A stretch of 64,000 nucleotides of DNA from Sphaerimonospora mesophila NBRC 14179 = JCM 3151 (GTDB lineage Bacteria > Actinomycetota > Actinomycetes > Streptosporangiales > Streptosporangiaceae), in contig BCRI01000016.1 in NCBI GenBank assembly GCA_001552515.1, positions 1-64,000 on the forward strand, written 5' to 3'. Both the position numbers and the translations under genes were made by a program. How positions within the stretch are numbered: position 1 is the stretch's first letter; every line of letters starts with the position of its first letter. Shown one piece after another: positions 1 through 8,698 of the stretch. The notes beneath the pieces were generated by a model. The model was not told the origin of the DNA, made no database searches, and saw only the letters and a program-made list of their open reading frames with translations.

Positions 1-2
1 CC

Positions 3-149
3 GTTGTGCTCGGTTGCTCCCGCAATGCCGTACGGATCCGCATGCATCGGGCGCGCAGGCGCCTGGCCCGCGAACTGCGCGGCGAGGAAGAACACGGCGA
101 GACGGCGGGAGAACGAATGGCGAATGCGTCAGAAGGAGGCGTCGCGTGA
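3..149 (+). CDS. ECF sigma factor, C-terminal fragment (gene begins before the window)
   Basis: The frame opening at base 3 reads as the end of sigma region 4: GCSRNAVRIRMHRARRRL is the recognition helix that contacts the -35 element in ECF sigma factors, followed by a short charged tail. Only about 48 residues are visible because the gene enters from the left edge. Its TGA (147-149) overlaps the GTG start of the next gene (146-148), so the two are translationally coupled. That is the usual arrangement of an ECF sigma factor and its regulatory partner. Family assignment rests on the region-4 motif alone. Confidence 0.8.
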   Translation, partial: VVLGCSRNAVRIRMHRARRRLARELRGEEEHGETAGERMANASEGGVA

Positions 150-982
150 ACATCGAACGGCTCAATCCGATCTCCGAAGAGGAGGTCACCGCCATGGTGA
201 GCCGCCAGACCAGGGACGACCTGGCCGAGCGCATCATGATGACCACGCCGGACGACCCCCCAACGGCCCCACGACATGGCAGGCGGCGGCTGCTCGTCGG
301 CATTCCCCTGGCCGTGACGGCGGCCGCTGCGGCGGTCGTCGTGACGTCGGTCGCCGGTCCGGGCCAGCGGGTCGGCCCGCTGCCCGTCGGCCCGGACCGG
401 GCCGAGGCCGCCGCGCTGTCCTTCCAGCGAGAGGGCGGCTACCTCATCGTCACGGTCAACGACCCGATCGCCGACCCGGAGCGCTACCGGAGGGAGTTCG
501 CGGCACACGGCCTGGACATCGACCTCAGGCTGGCGCCCGTCTCACCGCGGAAAGCCGGCACCGTCATCTTCATGGAGACCCCGGAGGGCGGCGACCTGGA
601 GACGATCCTCGCCCCGGGCAGGTGCGGCAGTGAGCTCTGCGGGGTCGGCGTGAAGGTCCCGGTGGACTACAGCGGGCACGCCAGCATCGTGTTCGGCCGG
701 GCCGCCCGCCTCGGTGAGAAGTACGACGTCGGTGAGGGCGACGCACCGGGCGAAGGCGTCGACCTGCCGGGCATCTCCGGTCGTACGGTGGCCGAGGCAT
801 GGGCCGTTCTGAAGGAGCGGAACATCACCGACGTGCTGTACCGCTATGAGTTCAGGGGGTCTGACCGGCCCTACCCCCACGGCCTCCGCCGTGACCAGGT
901 GAAGCCGGAGTGGTACGTCCACGACGCCGTCGCCGGAACGGGCGATCGGATGATCCTGTTCGTCGGTCCCGAGAAGCGGTGA
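146..982 (+). CDS. single-pass membrane protein coupled to ECF sigma factor (putative sigma partner)
   Basis: The GTG at 146 is preceded by AGAAGGAGG at 131-139 and overlaps the sigma stop codon, so it is preferred to longer in-frame starts. The 278-residue protein has a cytoplasmic N-terminus of about 47 residues, one membrane helix at roughly 49-66 (LLVGIPLAVTAAAAAVVV) and a large extracytoplasmic part. Near its C-terminus, VDLPGISGRTVAEAWAVLK resembles a PASTA-type segment. No zinc-binding anti-sigma motif (HxxxCxxC) is seen. Position and topology suggest an anti-sigma or sensor partner of the preceding factor; this is inferred from context and not from a recognised anti-sigma domain. Confidence 0.7.
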   Translation: MNIERLNPISEEEVTAMVSRQTRDDLAERIMMTTPDDPPTAPRHGRRRLLVGIPLAVTAAAAAVVVTSVAGPGQRVGPLPVGPDRAEAAALSFQREGGYLIVTVNDPIADPERYRREFAAHGLDIDLRLAPVSPRKAGTVIFMETPEGGDLETILAPGRCGSELCGVGVKVPVDYSGHASIVFGRAARLGEKYDVGEGDAPGEGVDLPGISGRTVAEAWAVLKERNITDVLYRYEFRGSDRPYPHGLRRDQVKPEWYVHDAVAGTGDRMILFVGPEKR

Positions 983-992
983 ACGGGCCGGA

Positions 993-1012
993 CCCCGGAC
1001 GGGAGTCCGGGG
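993..1012. terminator. hairpin between convergent genes
   Basis: CCCCGGAC (993-1000) pairs perfectly with GTCCGGGG (1005-1012) across a GGGA loop. It lies between the end of the membrane protein gene and the end of aceE, so it could end transcription from both sides. No T-tract follows. Confidence 0.5.
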
Positions 1013-1052
1013 CCCGGCGGGCCGATCCGCGGCGAGCCCGAGGGCTCGGGCG

Positions 1053-3815
1053 TCAGACGCCCATCGACTGGGTGTCGTTGGTCTCCGGCGTGGCCTGACC
1101 GGAGACCTCGGTCACGCCGTTCTTCAGGTGGTAGCGGGAGATGGCCTCCTGCAGCACCTCGGGCTTGAGCTCGCCCCGCTTCACGAGCCGGGTGAGCACG
1201 GCAAGGGTGATCGAGGCCGCGTCCACGTGGAAGTGGCGGCGCAGCGCCGAGCGGGTGTCGGACAGGCCGAACCCGTCAGTGCCCAGTGAGGACCAGTCAC
1301 CCGGCACCCACTGCGCGATCTGGTCCGGTACGGCACGCATGTAGTCGCTCACGCCGACGAACGGCCCGGCGACCCCGGACAGCTTCGCCGTGACGTACGG
1401 CACGCGCGGCTCGGCGTCGGGGTTGAGCAGGTTGTGCTGCTCGGCGGCGAGCGCCTCCCTGCGCAGCTCCGACCAGGAGGTGGCCGACCACACAGCGGCC
1501 GAGACACCCCAGTCCTCGGCGAGCAGCCGCTGCGCTTCCAGCGCCCACGGCCCGGCCACACCGGAGGCCAGGATGTTCGCCTTCGGCCCGTTGCCGGCGG
1601 TGTCGGCGGCCGGGGCGTAGAGGTACAGGCCCTTGAGGATGCCCGCGACGTCGACCCCCTCGGGCTCCGCCGGCTGCGGGTAGGGCTCGTTGTACACCGT
1701 CAGGTAGTAGAAGACGTTCTCCGAGTCCTCCCCGTACATCCTGCGCAGGCCGTCCCGCACGATGTGCGAGATCTCGAACCCGTAGGTCGGGTCGTACGCC
1801 ACACAGGCCGGGTTGGCCGAGGCGAGCAGCGGGCTCTGGCCGTCCTCGTGCTGCAGGCCCTCGCCGTTCAGCGTGGTGCGCCCGGCGGTCGCGCCGAGCA
1901 GGAAGCCCCGGCCCATCTGGTCGCCGAGCTGCCACATCTGGTCGCCGGTCCGCTGGAACCCGAACATCGAGTAGAAGATGTAGACCGGGATCATGTGCTC
2001 GCCGTGCGTGGCGTACGCGCTGCCGGCGGCGGTGACCGAGCCCATGGAACCGGCCTCGGTGATCCCCTCGTGGAGGATCTGTCCCTCGGTCGACTCCTTG
2101 TAGGACAGCAGCAGCTCGCGGTCGACCGCCTCGTAGGTCTGCCCGTGCGGCGAGTAGATCTTGGCGGTCGGGAACATCGCGTCCACGCCGAACGTGCGGG
2201 CCTCGTCCGGGATGATCGGCACGAACCGCGCGCCGATCTCCGGGTCCCGCATGAGGTCCTTCAGCAGGCGGACGAAGGCCATCGTGGTGGCCACGTTCTG
2301 CTTGCCGGAACCCTTGCGCAGCCCGGCGTAGACGGCGTCGCCCGGGAGCTTGAGCGGCTTGGCGCGCACCACCCGCTTGGGGAGGTAGCCGCCGAGCGCC
2401 GCCCGGCGCTCCTTCATGTAGGCGATCTCCTCGTTGTCCTCACCCGGGTGGAAGTACGGCGGGAGATCGCCCTCGAGGTCCTTGTCCGGGATGGGGAGGT
2501 AGAGCCGGTCGCGGAACTCCTTGAGCTCCGCCTTGCTCAGCTTCTTCATCTGGTGGGTGGCGTTGCGGGCCTCGAAGTCCTTGCCCAGCGTCCAACCCTT
2601 GATCGTCTGGGCGAGGATGACGGTCGGCTGGCCGACGTGCTCGTGGGCCGCCTTGAACGCGGCGTAGACCTTGCGGTAGTCGTGGCCGCCGCGCGACAGC
2701 CTGCGAATCTCGTCGTCGGACAGGTGCTCGACCATCTTGCGCAGCCGCGGGTCGCCGCCGAAGAAGTGCTCGCGGATGTAGGCGCCGGACTCGACGGAGT
2801 AGGTCTGGAACTGCCCGTCGGGCGTGGTGTTCATCTGGTTGACGAGCACGCTGTCGACGTCGGCCGCGAGCAGCGGGTCCCAGTCACGGCCCCAGACGAC
2901 CTTGATGACGTTCCATCCGGCCCCGCGGAAGAACGACTCCAGCTCCTGGATGATCTTGCCGTTGCCGCGCACCGGGCCGTCGAGCCGCTGCAGGTTGCAG
3001 TTGATGACGAAGGTGAGGTTGTCGAGCTCCTCGCGGGCGGCCACGCCGATCGCGCCGAGCGACTCGGGCTCGTCCATCTCGCCGTCGCCGAGGAAGCACC
3101 ACACGTGGCTGCGGCTGGTGTCCTTGATCTTGCGGCTGAGCAGGTAGCGGTTGAACCGCGCCTGGTAGATCGCGGAGAGCGGGCCGAGGCCCATGGACAC
3201 CGTGGGGAACTCCCAGAAGTCCGGCATGAGCCGCGGGTGGGGATAGGAGGGCAGGCCCTTGAAGCCGTGCGACAGCTCCTGGCGGAACGCGTCGAGCTGG
3301 GCGGTGGAGAGCCGGCCCTCGAGGAAGGCGCGGGCGTAGATGCCGGGGGCGGCGTGGCCCTGGATGAAGATCTGGTCGCCCGACTCCCCGTGGTCCTTGC
3401 CGCGGAAGAAGTGGTTGAAGCCGACCTCGTAGAGCGAAGCTGCGGACGCGTAGGTGGCGATGTGGCCGCCGACGTTGGTCCGCGCGTTGGCCCGGTGCAC
3501 CATGACGGCCGCGTTCCACCTGATGTAGGCGCGGATGCGGCGCTCGACGTACTCGTCGCCCGGGAACCAGGGCTCGCGCTCGGGCGGGATCGTGTTGATG
3601 TAGTCGGTGCTGCGCAGGCCCGGCACCCCGACCTGTCGTTCCCGGGCACGTTCGAGCAGCCTGAGCATCAGATAGCGGGCGCGGGTGCGCCCCTCGGTCT
3701 TGATGACGTTGTCGAGCGATTCGAGCCATTCCTGGGTCTCGCTCGGATCGACATCAGGCAACTGGCTGGGTAGGCCGTCACTGATGATCGAAAAACGCTG
3801 GCGTCCGGAAGCCAC
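1053..3815 (-). CDS. aceE: pyruvate dehydrogenase E1 component, homodimeric type
   Basis: This thiamine-diphosphate enzyme decarboxylates pyruvate and acetylates the lipoyl domain of E2 in the pyruvate dehydrogenase complex. About 920 residues match the usual length of the homodimeric type. The ThDP/Mg motif begins [15 protein letters not shown] and ends in NCN. The N-terminal landmark [11 protein letters not shown] and the stretch [20 protein letters not shown] are characteristic. A GTG at 3848 would add 11 residues, but the GTG at 3815 gives the N-terminus [19 protein letters not shown], which resembles the start of Streptomyces homologues as I recall them. It is transcribed alone and away from the DUF1918 gene. 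Confidence 0.95.
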   Translation of the reverse strand: MASGRQRFSIISDGLPSQLPDVDPSETQEWLESLDNVIKTEGRTRARYLMLRLLERARERQVGVPGLRSTDYINTIPPEREPWFPGDEYVERRIRAYIRWNAAVMVHRANARTNVGGHIATYASAASLYEVGFNHFFRGKDHGESGDQIFIQGHAAPGIYARAFLEGRLSTAQLDAFRQELSHGFKGLPSYPHPRLMPDFWEFPTVSMGLGPLSAIYQARFNRYLLSRKIKDTSRSHVWCFLGDGEMDEPESLGAIGVAAREELDNLTFVINCNLQRLDGPVRGNGKIIQELESFFRGAGWNVIKVVWGRDWDPLLAADVDSVLVNQMNTTPDGQFQTYSVESGAYIREHFFGGDPRLRKMVEHLSDDEIRRLSRGGHDYRKVYAAFKAAHEHVGQPTVILAQTIKGWTLGKDFEARNATHQMKKLSKAELKEFRDRLYLPIPDKDLEGDLPPYFHPGEDNEEIAYMKERRAALGGYLPKRVVRAKPLKLPGDAVYAGLRKGSGKQNVATTMAFVRLLKDLMRDPEIGARFVPIIPDEARTFGVDAMFPTAKIYSPHGQTYEAVDRELLLSYKESTEGQILHEGITEAGSMGSVTAAGSAYATHGEHMIPVYIFYSMFGFQRTGDQMWQLGDQMGRGFLLGATAGRTTLNGEGLQHEDGQSPLLASANPACVAYDPTYGFEISHIVRDGLRRMYGEDSENVFYYLTVYNEPYPQPAEPEGVDVAGILKGLYLYAPAADTAGNGPKANILASGVAGPWALEAQRLLAEDWGVSAAVWSATSWSELRREALAAEQHNLLNPDAEPRVPYVTAKLSGVAGPFVGVSDYMRAVPDQIAQWVPGDWSSLGTDGFGLSDTRSALRRHFHVDAASITLAVLTRLVKRGELKPEVLQEAISRYHLKNGVTEVSGQATPETNDTQSMGV

Positions 3816-4253
3816 TGGGTCTCGCCTTCCGAGAATGGACATGGTCACGTCGGTCTGATGGGTCTTGCCTGTCGGCTGCGTCCTGCCGGATCGCGGTGTC
3901 TTGTCGGGTGTGCTGGTCGTCTTCCATCCTGTCTCTTCGTACGGGAAAGTGCATCTCTACTGCCTGGTAACCAAGGGGTCCCCGCTGGCAGCGGGATTCA
4001 GCTGGCTTAGACCTCCAATGATAGGACGACTTCGATCGCCCTGTTTGTTCCAGGGTGCACTGAGCCCGCCCCGGCTATATGCGCTGGTTAGGCATGCCCC
4101 GGCCGACACGCGGGTAACCTCCCCGACGCGGGTGATCATGTCTGGTTGGTCGGTAACGTTTTGGTATGAATTGTCCCTTCCTCTGTCGGGGGAGGGGTTT
4201 CTCCTCTCTCCAGCGGGCGATAGCCGTACCAGGCTCTGAGAGGAGGGATCGAG
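3816..4253. other. divergent intergenic region between aceE and the DUF1918 gene
   Basis: About 440 bases without a convincing gene. It must carry the promoters of aceE (leftward) and of the DUF1918/YjbQ pair (rightward). It is less GC-rich than its surroundings, for example around 4140-4170. I see no riboswitch fold, tRNA or long perfect palindrome and cannot assign -35/-10 hexamers with confidence. Confidence 0.4.
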
Positions 4254-4460
4254 ATGCACGCCGCGGTAGGAGACCGGCTCTTGGTGCGCGGTGCCGTCGT
4301 GGGAGAGCACGACAGGCAGGGCGAGATCATCGAGGTGCGCGGGCCCGGCGGTGAGCCGCCGTTCATGGTCCGGTTCGAGGACGGGCACCAGGCGCTGGTG
4401 TACCCGGGCCCCGACGCGGTCGTCGTTCCAGCTCACGGATCGACTCACGGAGGCTCGTAG
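4254..4460 (+). CDS. DUF1918 domain protein
   Basis: A 68-residue protein with the compact beta-barrel pattern of DUF1918: GDRLLVRG near the start, then GEIIEVRGPGGEPPFMVRFE and DGHQALVYPGPD. The family is small, widespread in actinobacteria and of unknown biochemical role. AGAGGAGGGA sits just upstream of the ATG. It is followed after 9 bases by the YjbQ gene on the same strand, so the two are probably co-transcribed. Confidence 0.85.
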   Translation: MHAAVGDRLLVRGAVVGEHDRQGEIIEVRGPGGEPPFMVRFEDGHQALVYPGPDAVVVPAHGSTHGGS

Positions 4461-4469
4461 TATCGCGCT

Positions 4470-4877
4470 GTGAAATCGAGGGTGATCGAGGTGCGCACCG
4501 GCTCGCGCGAGCGGGTGCACGACCTGACGCGGGAGTGCTCCGACTTCGTGCGGGAGTGCGGGGGAGACGGTCTGCTGCACGTGTTCGTTCCGCACGCCAC
4601 CGCGGGCATCGCGCTGATCGAGCTCGGCTCCGGTAGCGACGAGGATCTGCTCGCGGCGCTGGAGGAGCTGCTTCCGGCCGACGACCGGTGGCGGCACGCG
4701 CACGGGTCCCGCGGCCACGGCAGGTCGCACGTCATGCCCGCGCTGATTCCTCCGTACGCCACGGTGCCCGTGCTCGACGGAAGGCTCGCGCTGGGGACCT
4801 GGCAGTCCGTCGCGTTGGTCGATCTTAACGTCGACAACCCGGACAGGCGCGTGCGTTTGTCATTTTTGTCCGATTAA
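4470..4877 (+). CDS. YjbQ/UPF0047 family protein
   Basis: A 135-residue protein with the YjbQ core: VPHATAGIALIEL near residues 46-58 and DDRWRHAHGSRGHGRSH near 71-87, whose histidines form the family's putative metal site. It ends with LGTWQSVALVDL. YjbQ proteins form trimers and have been linked to weak thiamine-phosphate synthase activity; the physiological role is unsettled. It starts at GTG 4470, right after the DUF1918 gene. Confidence 0.88.
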   Translation: MKSRVIEVRTGSRERVHDLTRECSDFVRECGGDGLLHVFVPHATAGIALIELGSGSDEDLLAALEELLPADDRWRHAHGSRGHGRSHVMPALIPPYATVPVLDGRLALGTWQSVALVDLNVDNPDRRVRLSFLSD

Positions 4878-5015
4878 CAGATAACGGTGCGGGTGCCTGG
4901 ACGTGGCGACCGTTGACGACGGCGGGTCGCAGCGTGTGGACTGTGCCGAAACATGGCTCTCAGGAGCCGGACGACCGCGATTATTGGCGGGGTCACCCGA
5001 GCAGGAGGGATGAAC

Positions 5016-5444
5016 GTGAGCGCGACCGCGGGCCAGGCGCAAGGTGAGCGCGGCCTGGCCGAACGACTCGGCCTCAAAGCTGGTCAGGTGGTGCAGGAAG
5101 TCGGCTGGGACGAGGACTGCGACGAGGCGCTGCGCGAGTCCATCGAAGAGCTGACCGGTAACGAGCTGGTGGACGAGGACTACGACGACGTGGTCGACGT
5201 GGTCCTGCTGTGGTGGCGCGACGGGGACGGGGACCTGTTCGACGCGCTCAGCGACGCGATGACAGCGCTCGCCGACGGAGGCCAGATCTGGCTGCTGACC
5301 CCCAAGGCGGGGCGTGACGGTCATGTCGAGCCCAGTGACATCGGCGAGGACGCGACCACCGCTGGACTGTCCCAGACGAGCAGCGTGAGCGCCGCCAGGG
5401 ACTGGTCGGGGACGCGGCTCGTCGCGCCCAAGGCCCGACGCTGA
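5016..5444 (+). CDS. DUF3052 family protein
   Basis: The protein (about 142 residues) has the DUF3052 signature: LGLKAGQVVQEVGWDEDCD, then acidic residues and VVLLWWRDGDGDLFDAL. The family is conserved in actinobacteria, often beside the AhpE-like peroxiredoxin as here, and has no established activity. AGGAGG at 5003-5008 is too close to the ATG at 5010 but well spaced (7 bases) for the GTG at 5016, which gives VSATAGQAQGERG, so GTG is chosen. A strong hairpin lies downstream. Confidence 0.85.
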   Translation: MSATAGQAQGERGLAERLGLKAGQVVQEVGWDEDCDEALRESIEELTGNELVDEDYDDVVDVVLLWWRDGDGDLFDALSDAMTALADGGQIWLLTPKAGRDGHVEPSDIGEDATTAGLSQTSSVSAARDWSGTRLVAPKARR

Positions 5445-5492
5445 AACGCCGTGGAGCGCCGGACCGCTGATCTGATCTGCTGACCCGTTCCC

Positions 5493-5524
5493 CTGCCGTA
5501 CGGCTCGGCGACGCCGTACGGCAG
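5493..5524. terminator. perfect 12-bp stem hairpin after the DUF3052 gene
   Basis: CTGCCGTACGGC (5493-5504) and GCCGTACGGCAG (5513-5524) are exact reverse complements around an 8-base loop. There is no T-run, as is common for terminators in high-GC actinomycetes. It separates the DUF3052 gene from the peroxiredoxin gene. Confidence 0.6.
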
Positions 5525-5564
5525 GATGGTGCGCGGACCAATAGCGGGAAGGACTTGACTGCTC

Positions 5565-6038
5565 ATGGCGGTGGAGGCGATCGAAGCGGCGCAGGTCGGC
5601 CGGCCGGCTCCCGACTTCGAGCTCAAGGACCAGCACGGCACCCCGGTCAGGCTCGCCGACCACCGGGGCAGAAAGGTCGTGCTCGTCTTCTATCCCCTGG
5701 CGTTCAGCCGTGTCTGCCACGGCGAGCTGAGCGCCATCCGTGACGAGTTCGTCCCGTCAGTGCCCGACGACGTCCAGGTGCTGGCGGTCTCGGTCGACTC
5801 GATGTTCGGCCAGCGCGCCTGGTCCGATCAGGAGGGCTTCGCGTTTCCGATGCTGGCCGATTTCTGGCCGCACGGTGAGGTCGCCCGGGCGTACGGTGTA
5901 TTCGACGAGGAAAAGGGCGTAGCCCTCCGAGGCACATTCATCATCGACGGCGAGGGCGTCGTGCGGTGGAAGGTCGTCAACGAGATCGGGTCGGCGCGGG
6001 ACGTCGAGGAGTATCGCAAGGCGTTGGCGCGGCTTTGA
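5565..6038 (+). CDS. AhpE-type one-cysteine peroxiredoxin
   Basis: A cytoplasmic peroxidase that reduces hydroperoxides. It is 157 residues long with a thioredoxin-like fold. FYPLAFSRVCHGEL contains the peroxidatic cysteine in the context typical of mycobacterial AhpE (FxPLAFTGxCQGEL). It is the only cysteine in the protein, so a one-Cys mechanism using an external thiol such as mycothiol or mycoredoxin is likely. The start is the ATG at 5565. The link to mycothiol fits the PIG-L deacetylase gene at 15.8 kb but is inference. Confidence 0.9.
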   Translation: MAVEAIEAAQVGRPAPDFELKDQHGTPVRLADHRGRKVVLVFYPLAFSRVCHGELSAIRDEFVPSVPDDVQVLAVSVDSMFGQRAWSDQEGFAFPMLADFWPHGEVARAYGVFDEEKGVALRGTFIIDGEGVVRWKVVNEIGSARDVEEYRKALARL

Positions 6039-6120
6039 TCGTACGGCTCTGATCGTTTCGCCCACTGGGCGTTGACATATCCCTACCTGTTCATCCCGAT
6101 CTGCCTTCAGGGGAGGGGAG

Positions 6121-6477
6121 ATGCCCTGCTACCGATGCGGGGCCCGGCAGACCGACCCCGTCCGCGGCGCCAGTCCGTGGAAACGTGGGGTGCGCCACGA
6201 GGCGCAGGTCCTGGTCTGCCCGGACTGCCAACGCGCACACGACCTCGATCTGGACACCTGCGCGTCCTGCGGCTCCGTCGCGCTGATCTGCCGTCTCGGC
6301 GAGGTCGAGTGCCGCTCATGCGGAGCCGTACGGCTCGCCAGGTCCAATGACCCGCTGGTGCCGGCCGGGTCTCCCGGTCTCGCCGGGCCTTCCGGTGTCA
6401 CGGGCACGCCGGAGAGCTCGCCCGGCTTGGCGGCCGAGGTCGAGGCCGCGCTCAACCGGGTCCTGGGCCGCTCGTGA
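6121..6477 (+). CDS. zinc-ribbon protein of unknown function
   Basis: A 118-residue protein with four CxxC knuckles (CYRC, CPDC, CASC, CRSC) in the first 70 residues, enough for two treble-clef or zinc-ribbon sites. The C-terminus is Pro/Gly/Ser-rich and ends in a short helix. A strong ribosome-binding site (GGGGAGGGGAG) abuts the ATG. Its stop overlaps the GTG start of the ROK kinase by four bases, so the two are coupled. Nucleic-acid or protein binding is plausible but not shown by sequence. Confidence 0.75.
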   Translation: MPCYRCGARQTDPVRGASPWKRGVRHEAQVLVCPDCQRAHDLDLDTCASCGSVALICRLGEVECRSCGAVRLARSNDPLVPAGSPGLAGPSGVTGTPESSPGLAAEVEAALNRVLGRS

Positions 6478-7496
6478 GCTCCGACTTCAAGAGCTCGGAG
6501 CCGGCGAGCACAGACGAGGAGCATGCGGCCGACCCGCGCTACGTGGTCGCGCTCGACGTGGGCGGCACGTCGATGAAGGGCGGCCTGGTCACCCGGCGCG
6601 GTGAGGTGACCTCTCTGGAGGGTCGCCCCACCGGCCGGGACAGCGGCCCCGAGACCGTGGTGACGGCCGTCCGCGGCTACGTCGACGAACTGGTGGAGCT
6701 CGGCGTCACGCGGTACGGCGCGCCCCCCGCCGGGGTCGGTCTCGCCGTCCCCGGCATCGTCACGGCGTCGACCGCCGTCTACTCGGCGAACATCGGCTGG
6801 CACGATGTGCCGGCCACCGCGTTCGTGCCGCCGGGGATCCCGGCACGGCTCGGGCACGACGTACGGACCGGCGGTCTGGCGGAGAGCGTGCTCGGGGCCG
6901 GGCGCGGCGTGACCGACTTCCTGTTCCTGGCCATCGGCACCGGCATCGCCGGCGCCGTTGTGATCGGCGGCGAGCCGTACGGCGGCGCCGACGGCTGCGG
7001 CGGCGAGATCGGGCACGCTCCCGTGTGGCCGGCCGGGGAGAAGTGCGCCTGCGGCCAGATCGGGTGCCTGGAGACCTACGCCTCCGCCTCCGCCCTGGTG
7101 CGGCGGTACGAGGCCAGGTCGCCGAGCCGTACGGCCGCCACCGCCAAGGACGTCGTCTCGCTCGCCGTGGCCGGGGACCCGGTGGCCGGTGAGGTGTTCG
7201 GCGAGGCGGTCGAAGCCCTGGCGATCTCGCTGGCGTCGTACGTGATGGTGCTCGACCCCGCGGCGATCGTGATCGGTGGAGGTCTCGCCGAGGCGGGCGA
7301 GACGCTGCTCGACCCCCTGGGGGAGCGGCTGTCCGCCCGGCTGACCTTCCGTCAGCGTCCCCCGCTGCTCGTGGCGGCTCTCGGCATGCGGACCGGCATG
7401 CTCGGCGCCGCCCTGCTGGGCTGGCAGGCGGCCGGAGTGCCCGACGCGGGGCGCGACTGGTCGCTCGATGTGCTGAGAAGGGGTGCTGTGTCGTAA
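6474..7496 (+). CDS. ROK family sugar kinase
   Basis: A 340-residue ATP-dependent hexose kinase of the ROK group (glucokinase or N-acetylhexosamine kinase type). The phosphate-1 motif ALDVGGTSMKGG is near residue 24. GHDVRTGGLAE carries the candidate catalytic aspartate. GEIGHAPVWP followed by CACGQIGCLE is the ROK zinc site. IVIGGGLAE is the adenosine motif. The exact sugar cannot be read from sequence. Translation is coupled to the zinc-ribbon gene, and tRNA-Val follows 15 bases after its stop. Confidence 0.9.
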   Translation: MSSDFKSSEPASTDEEHAADPRYVVALDVGGTSMKGGLVTRRGEVTSLEGRPTGRDSGPETVVTAVRGYVDELVELGVTRYGAPPAGVGLAVPGIVTASTAVYSANIGWHDVPATAFVPPGIPARLGHDVRTGGLAESVLGAGRGVTDFLFLAIGTGIAGAVVIGGEPYGGADGCGGEIGHAPVWPAGEKCACGQIGCLETYASASALVRRYEARSPSRTAATAKDVVSLAVAGDPVAGEVFGEAVEALAISLASYVMVLDPAAIVIGGGLAEAGETLLDPLGERLSARLTFRQRPPLLVAALGMRTGMLGAALLGWQAAGVPDAGRDWSLDVLRRGAVS

Positions 7497-7511
7497 GGTG
7501 TAGTCCGGTCC

Positions 7512-7583
7512 GGGCGGTTAGCTCAGCGGTAGAGCACTCGCCTTACAAGCGAGGGGTCACTGGTTCGAACCCAGTACCGCCCA
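7512..7583 (+). tRNA. tRNA-Val (anticodon UAC)
   Basis: A complete cloverleaf: acceptor GGGCGGT (7512-7518) pairs with ACCGCCC (7576-7582), with discriminator A at 7583. The D stem is GCTC/GAGC. The anticodon stem is CTCGC/GCGAG with loop CTTACAA, giving anticodon TAC at 7544-7546. The T stem is ACTGG/CCAGT around TTCGAAC. CCA is not encoded. The accessory block begins just downstream, and tRNA 3' ends are common integration sites. Confidence 0.97.
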
Positions 7584-7720
7584 TAACAAGCCTTCTACCT
7601 GCGAAAACAGGACACGGACCCGATCTTACCCGGTCGCTGCAGCGCTCAGTGAGCACTCGCCTCAGGCGATCGTGATGATCGCGCCCGGTACGGGCACTAC
7701 CTGGACCTACACTCTTAGGT

Positions 7721-7924
7721 ATGAGCGCCATGCGCGAGGAACTGCACTATCTCGTGGACCAGTTGCCGGAGTCAGAGCTACGCCCGGCTCTGAAGTTGAT
7801 CCGTGGCCGTCTGGACGAGCCTGCCCCCGCGGAGCGTGACCTTCCGTTCTTCGCGTCGTTCGAGGCTGAGCCGGACCTCGCCGAACGCCATGATGAGATC
7901 CTGCGCTCCGAGATGGGCCGCTGA
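7721..7924 (+). CDS. putative antitoxin of a type II toxin-antitoxin pair
   Basis: A 67-residue acidic protein (REELHYLVDQLPESELRPAL, then EPDLAERHDEILRSEMGR) with the helical N-terminus and charged tail seen in small antitoxins that precede VapC-like PIN toxins. Its stop ends one base before the GTG of the PIN reading frame, the normal TA gene order. The partner toxin is truncated, so the pair may be decaying. The family call rests on size and neighbour. Confidence 0.6.
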   Translation: MSAMREELHYLVDQLPESELRPALKLIRGRLDEPAPAERDLPFFASFEAEPDLAERHDEILRSEMGR

Positions 7925-7925
7925 C

Positions 7926-8141
7926 GTGCTTCTGTGCGACACCGGCGTCCTTCTCGCTGTCGGCAATGCCAAGGACAAGCACCACCAGGCCTGTCTCAAG
8001 CTGCTTCGCCAGGCGGAGGGACCGCTGCTCGTGCCGTCGCCGGTCATGGGAGAGGTCGGCTATCTCCTGGAGTCGCGTGTTGGCCCACAAGCCGAGGTCT
8101 ACCTCCTTGATCATTTCGCGACGTCCACGATCGTCCGGTAA
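7926..8141 (+). pseudogene. truncated PIN-domain (VapC-like) toxin
   Basis: The frame starting at GTG 7926 encodes 71 residues beginning LLCDTGVLLAVGNAKDKHH, the first PIN acidic motif, and continuing to PSPVMGEVGYLL, which supplies the conserved glutamate. PIN toxins are usually about 130 residues. Here the reading stops at 8141, before the two C-terminal acidic residues needed to complete the metal site. The convergent NUDIX gene ends 50 bases later. It is probably a remnant with no RNase activity. Confidence 0.7.
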
Positions 8142-8192
8142 CGCACGTTCCCGCTCCCATTCGTTGGTGTAGGAGGTATGGATGCCGCGCCG

Positions 8193-8645
8193 CTATGCGT
8201 TCCAGCCGTCGAGGCTGAATGTGTCTCCGCGGGTGTACGCGTCGATGCCGGTGCGGATGTACGTGACGACCTCATCGGGGAGATCTCCGAGGGTGAACCA
8301 GTCGATTTTGCTGCATTTGTCCGGTTCGACGTTGGAGGGTATCCCCTTCCATTGCCGAGCGGCGAAGAACACGCCGATGCGTGCCTGCCCGTCAGGGTCG
8401 GCGTGGTGGCACAGGTGCACGAATCCCAGGTCTGCGGGGTCGATGAGAATGCCGAGTTCTTCGCGGGCTTCACGGGCCGCGCCCGCCGGCAGGGACTCGC
8501 CCTCATCGAGACAGCCGCCCGGCACCGACCAGAATCCGTCAGCGAAGCCGGTGTTCGCTCGCTGAAGCATCAATACCTTGCCGTGCTCGACGAGGATCAG
8601 ATGCACCCCGACGTGGGGGCGGAATATCTCGGCTGGTGTGGACAC
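8193..8645 (-). CDS. NUDIX hydrolase
   Basis: A 150-residue pyrophosphohydrolase. The NUDIX box is intact from about residue 44: GCLDEGE, then AAREAREELGI, matching Gx5Ex7REUxEExGU. LQRANTGFADGFWSVPGG precedes it. NUDIX enzymes cleave nucleoside diphosphates linked to other groups; the substrate cannot be read here. The GTG at 8645 has GGAGATGCC upstream. It is the last gene of the minus-strand radical SAM operon, 53 bases after the kinase, which suggests action on a nucleotide made or used there. Confidence 0.88.
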   Translation of the reverse strand: MSTPAEIFRPHVGVHLILVEHGKVLMLQRANTGFADGFWSVPGGCLDEGESLPAGAAREAREELGILIDPADLGFVHLCHHADPDGQARIGVFFAARQWKGIPSNVEPDKCSKIDWFTLGDLPDEVVTYIRTGIDAYTRGDTFSLDGWNA

Positions 8646-8698
8646 GGCATCTCCAGGTGATGGGTGAGCGGGCTATTACGCTATCCCGCTGCAGGCCA

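Noticed and set aside
6072-6077. TTGACA as a -35 box for the zinc-ribbon gene
   Set aside because: No acceptable -10 hexamer lies 16-18 bases downstream.
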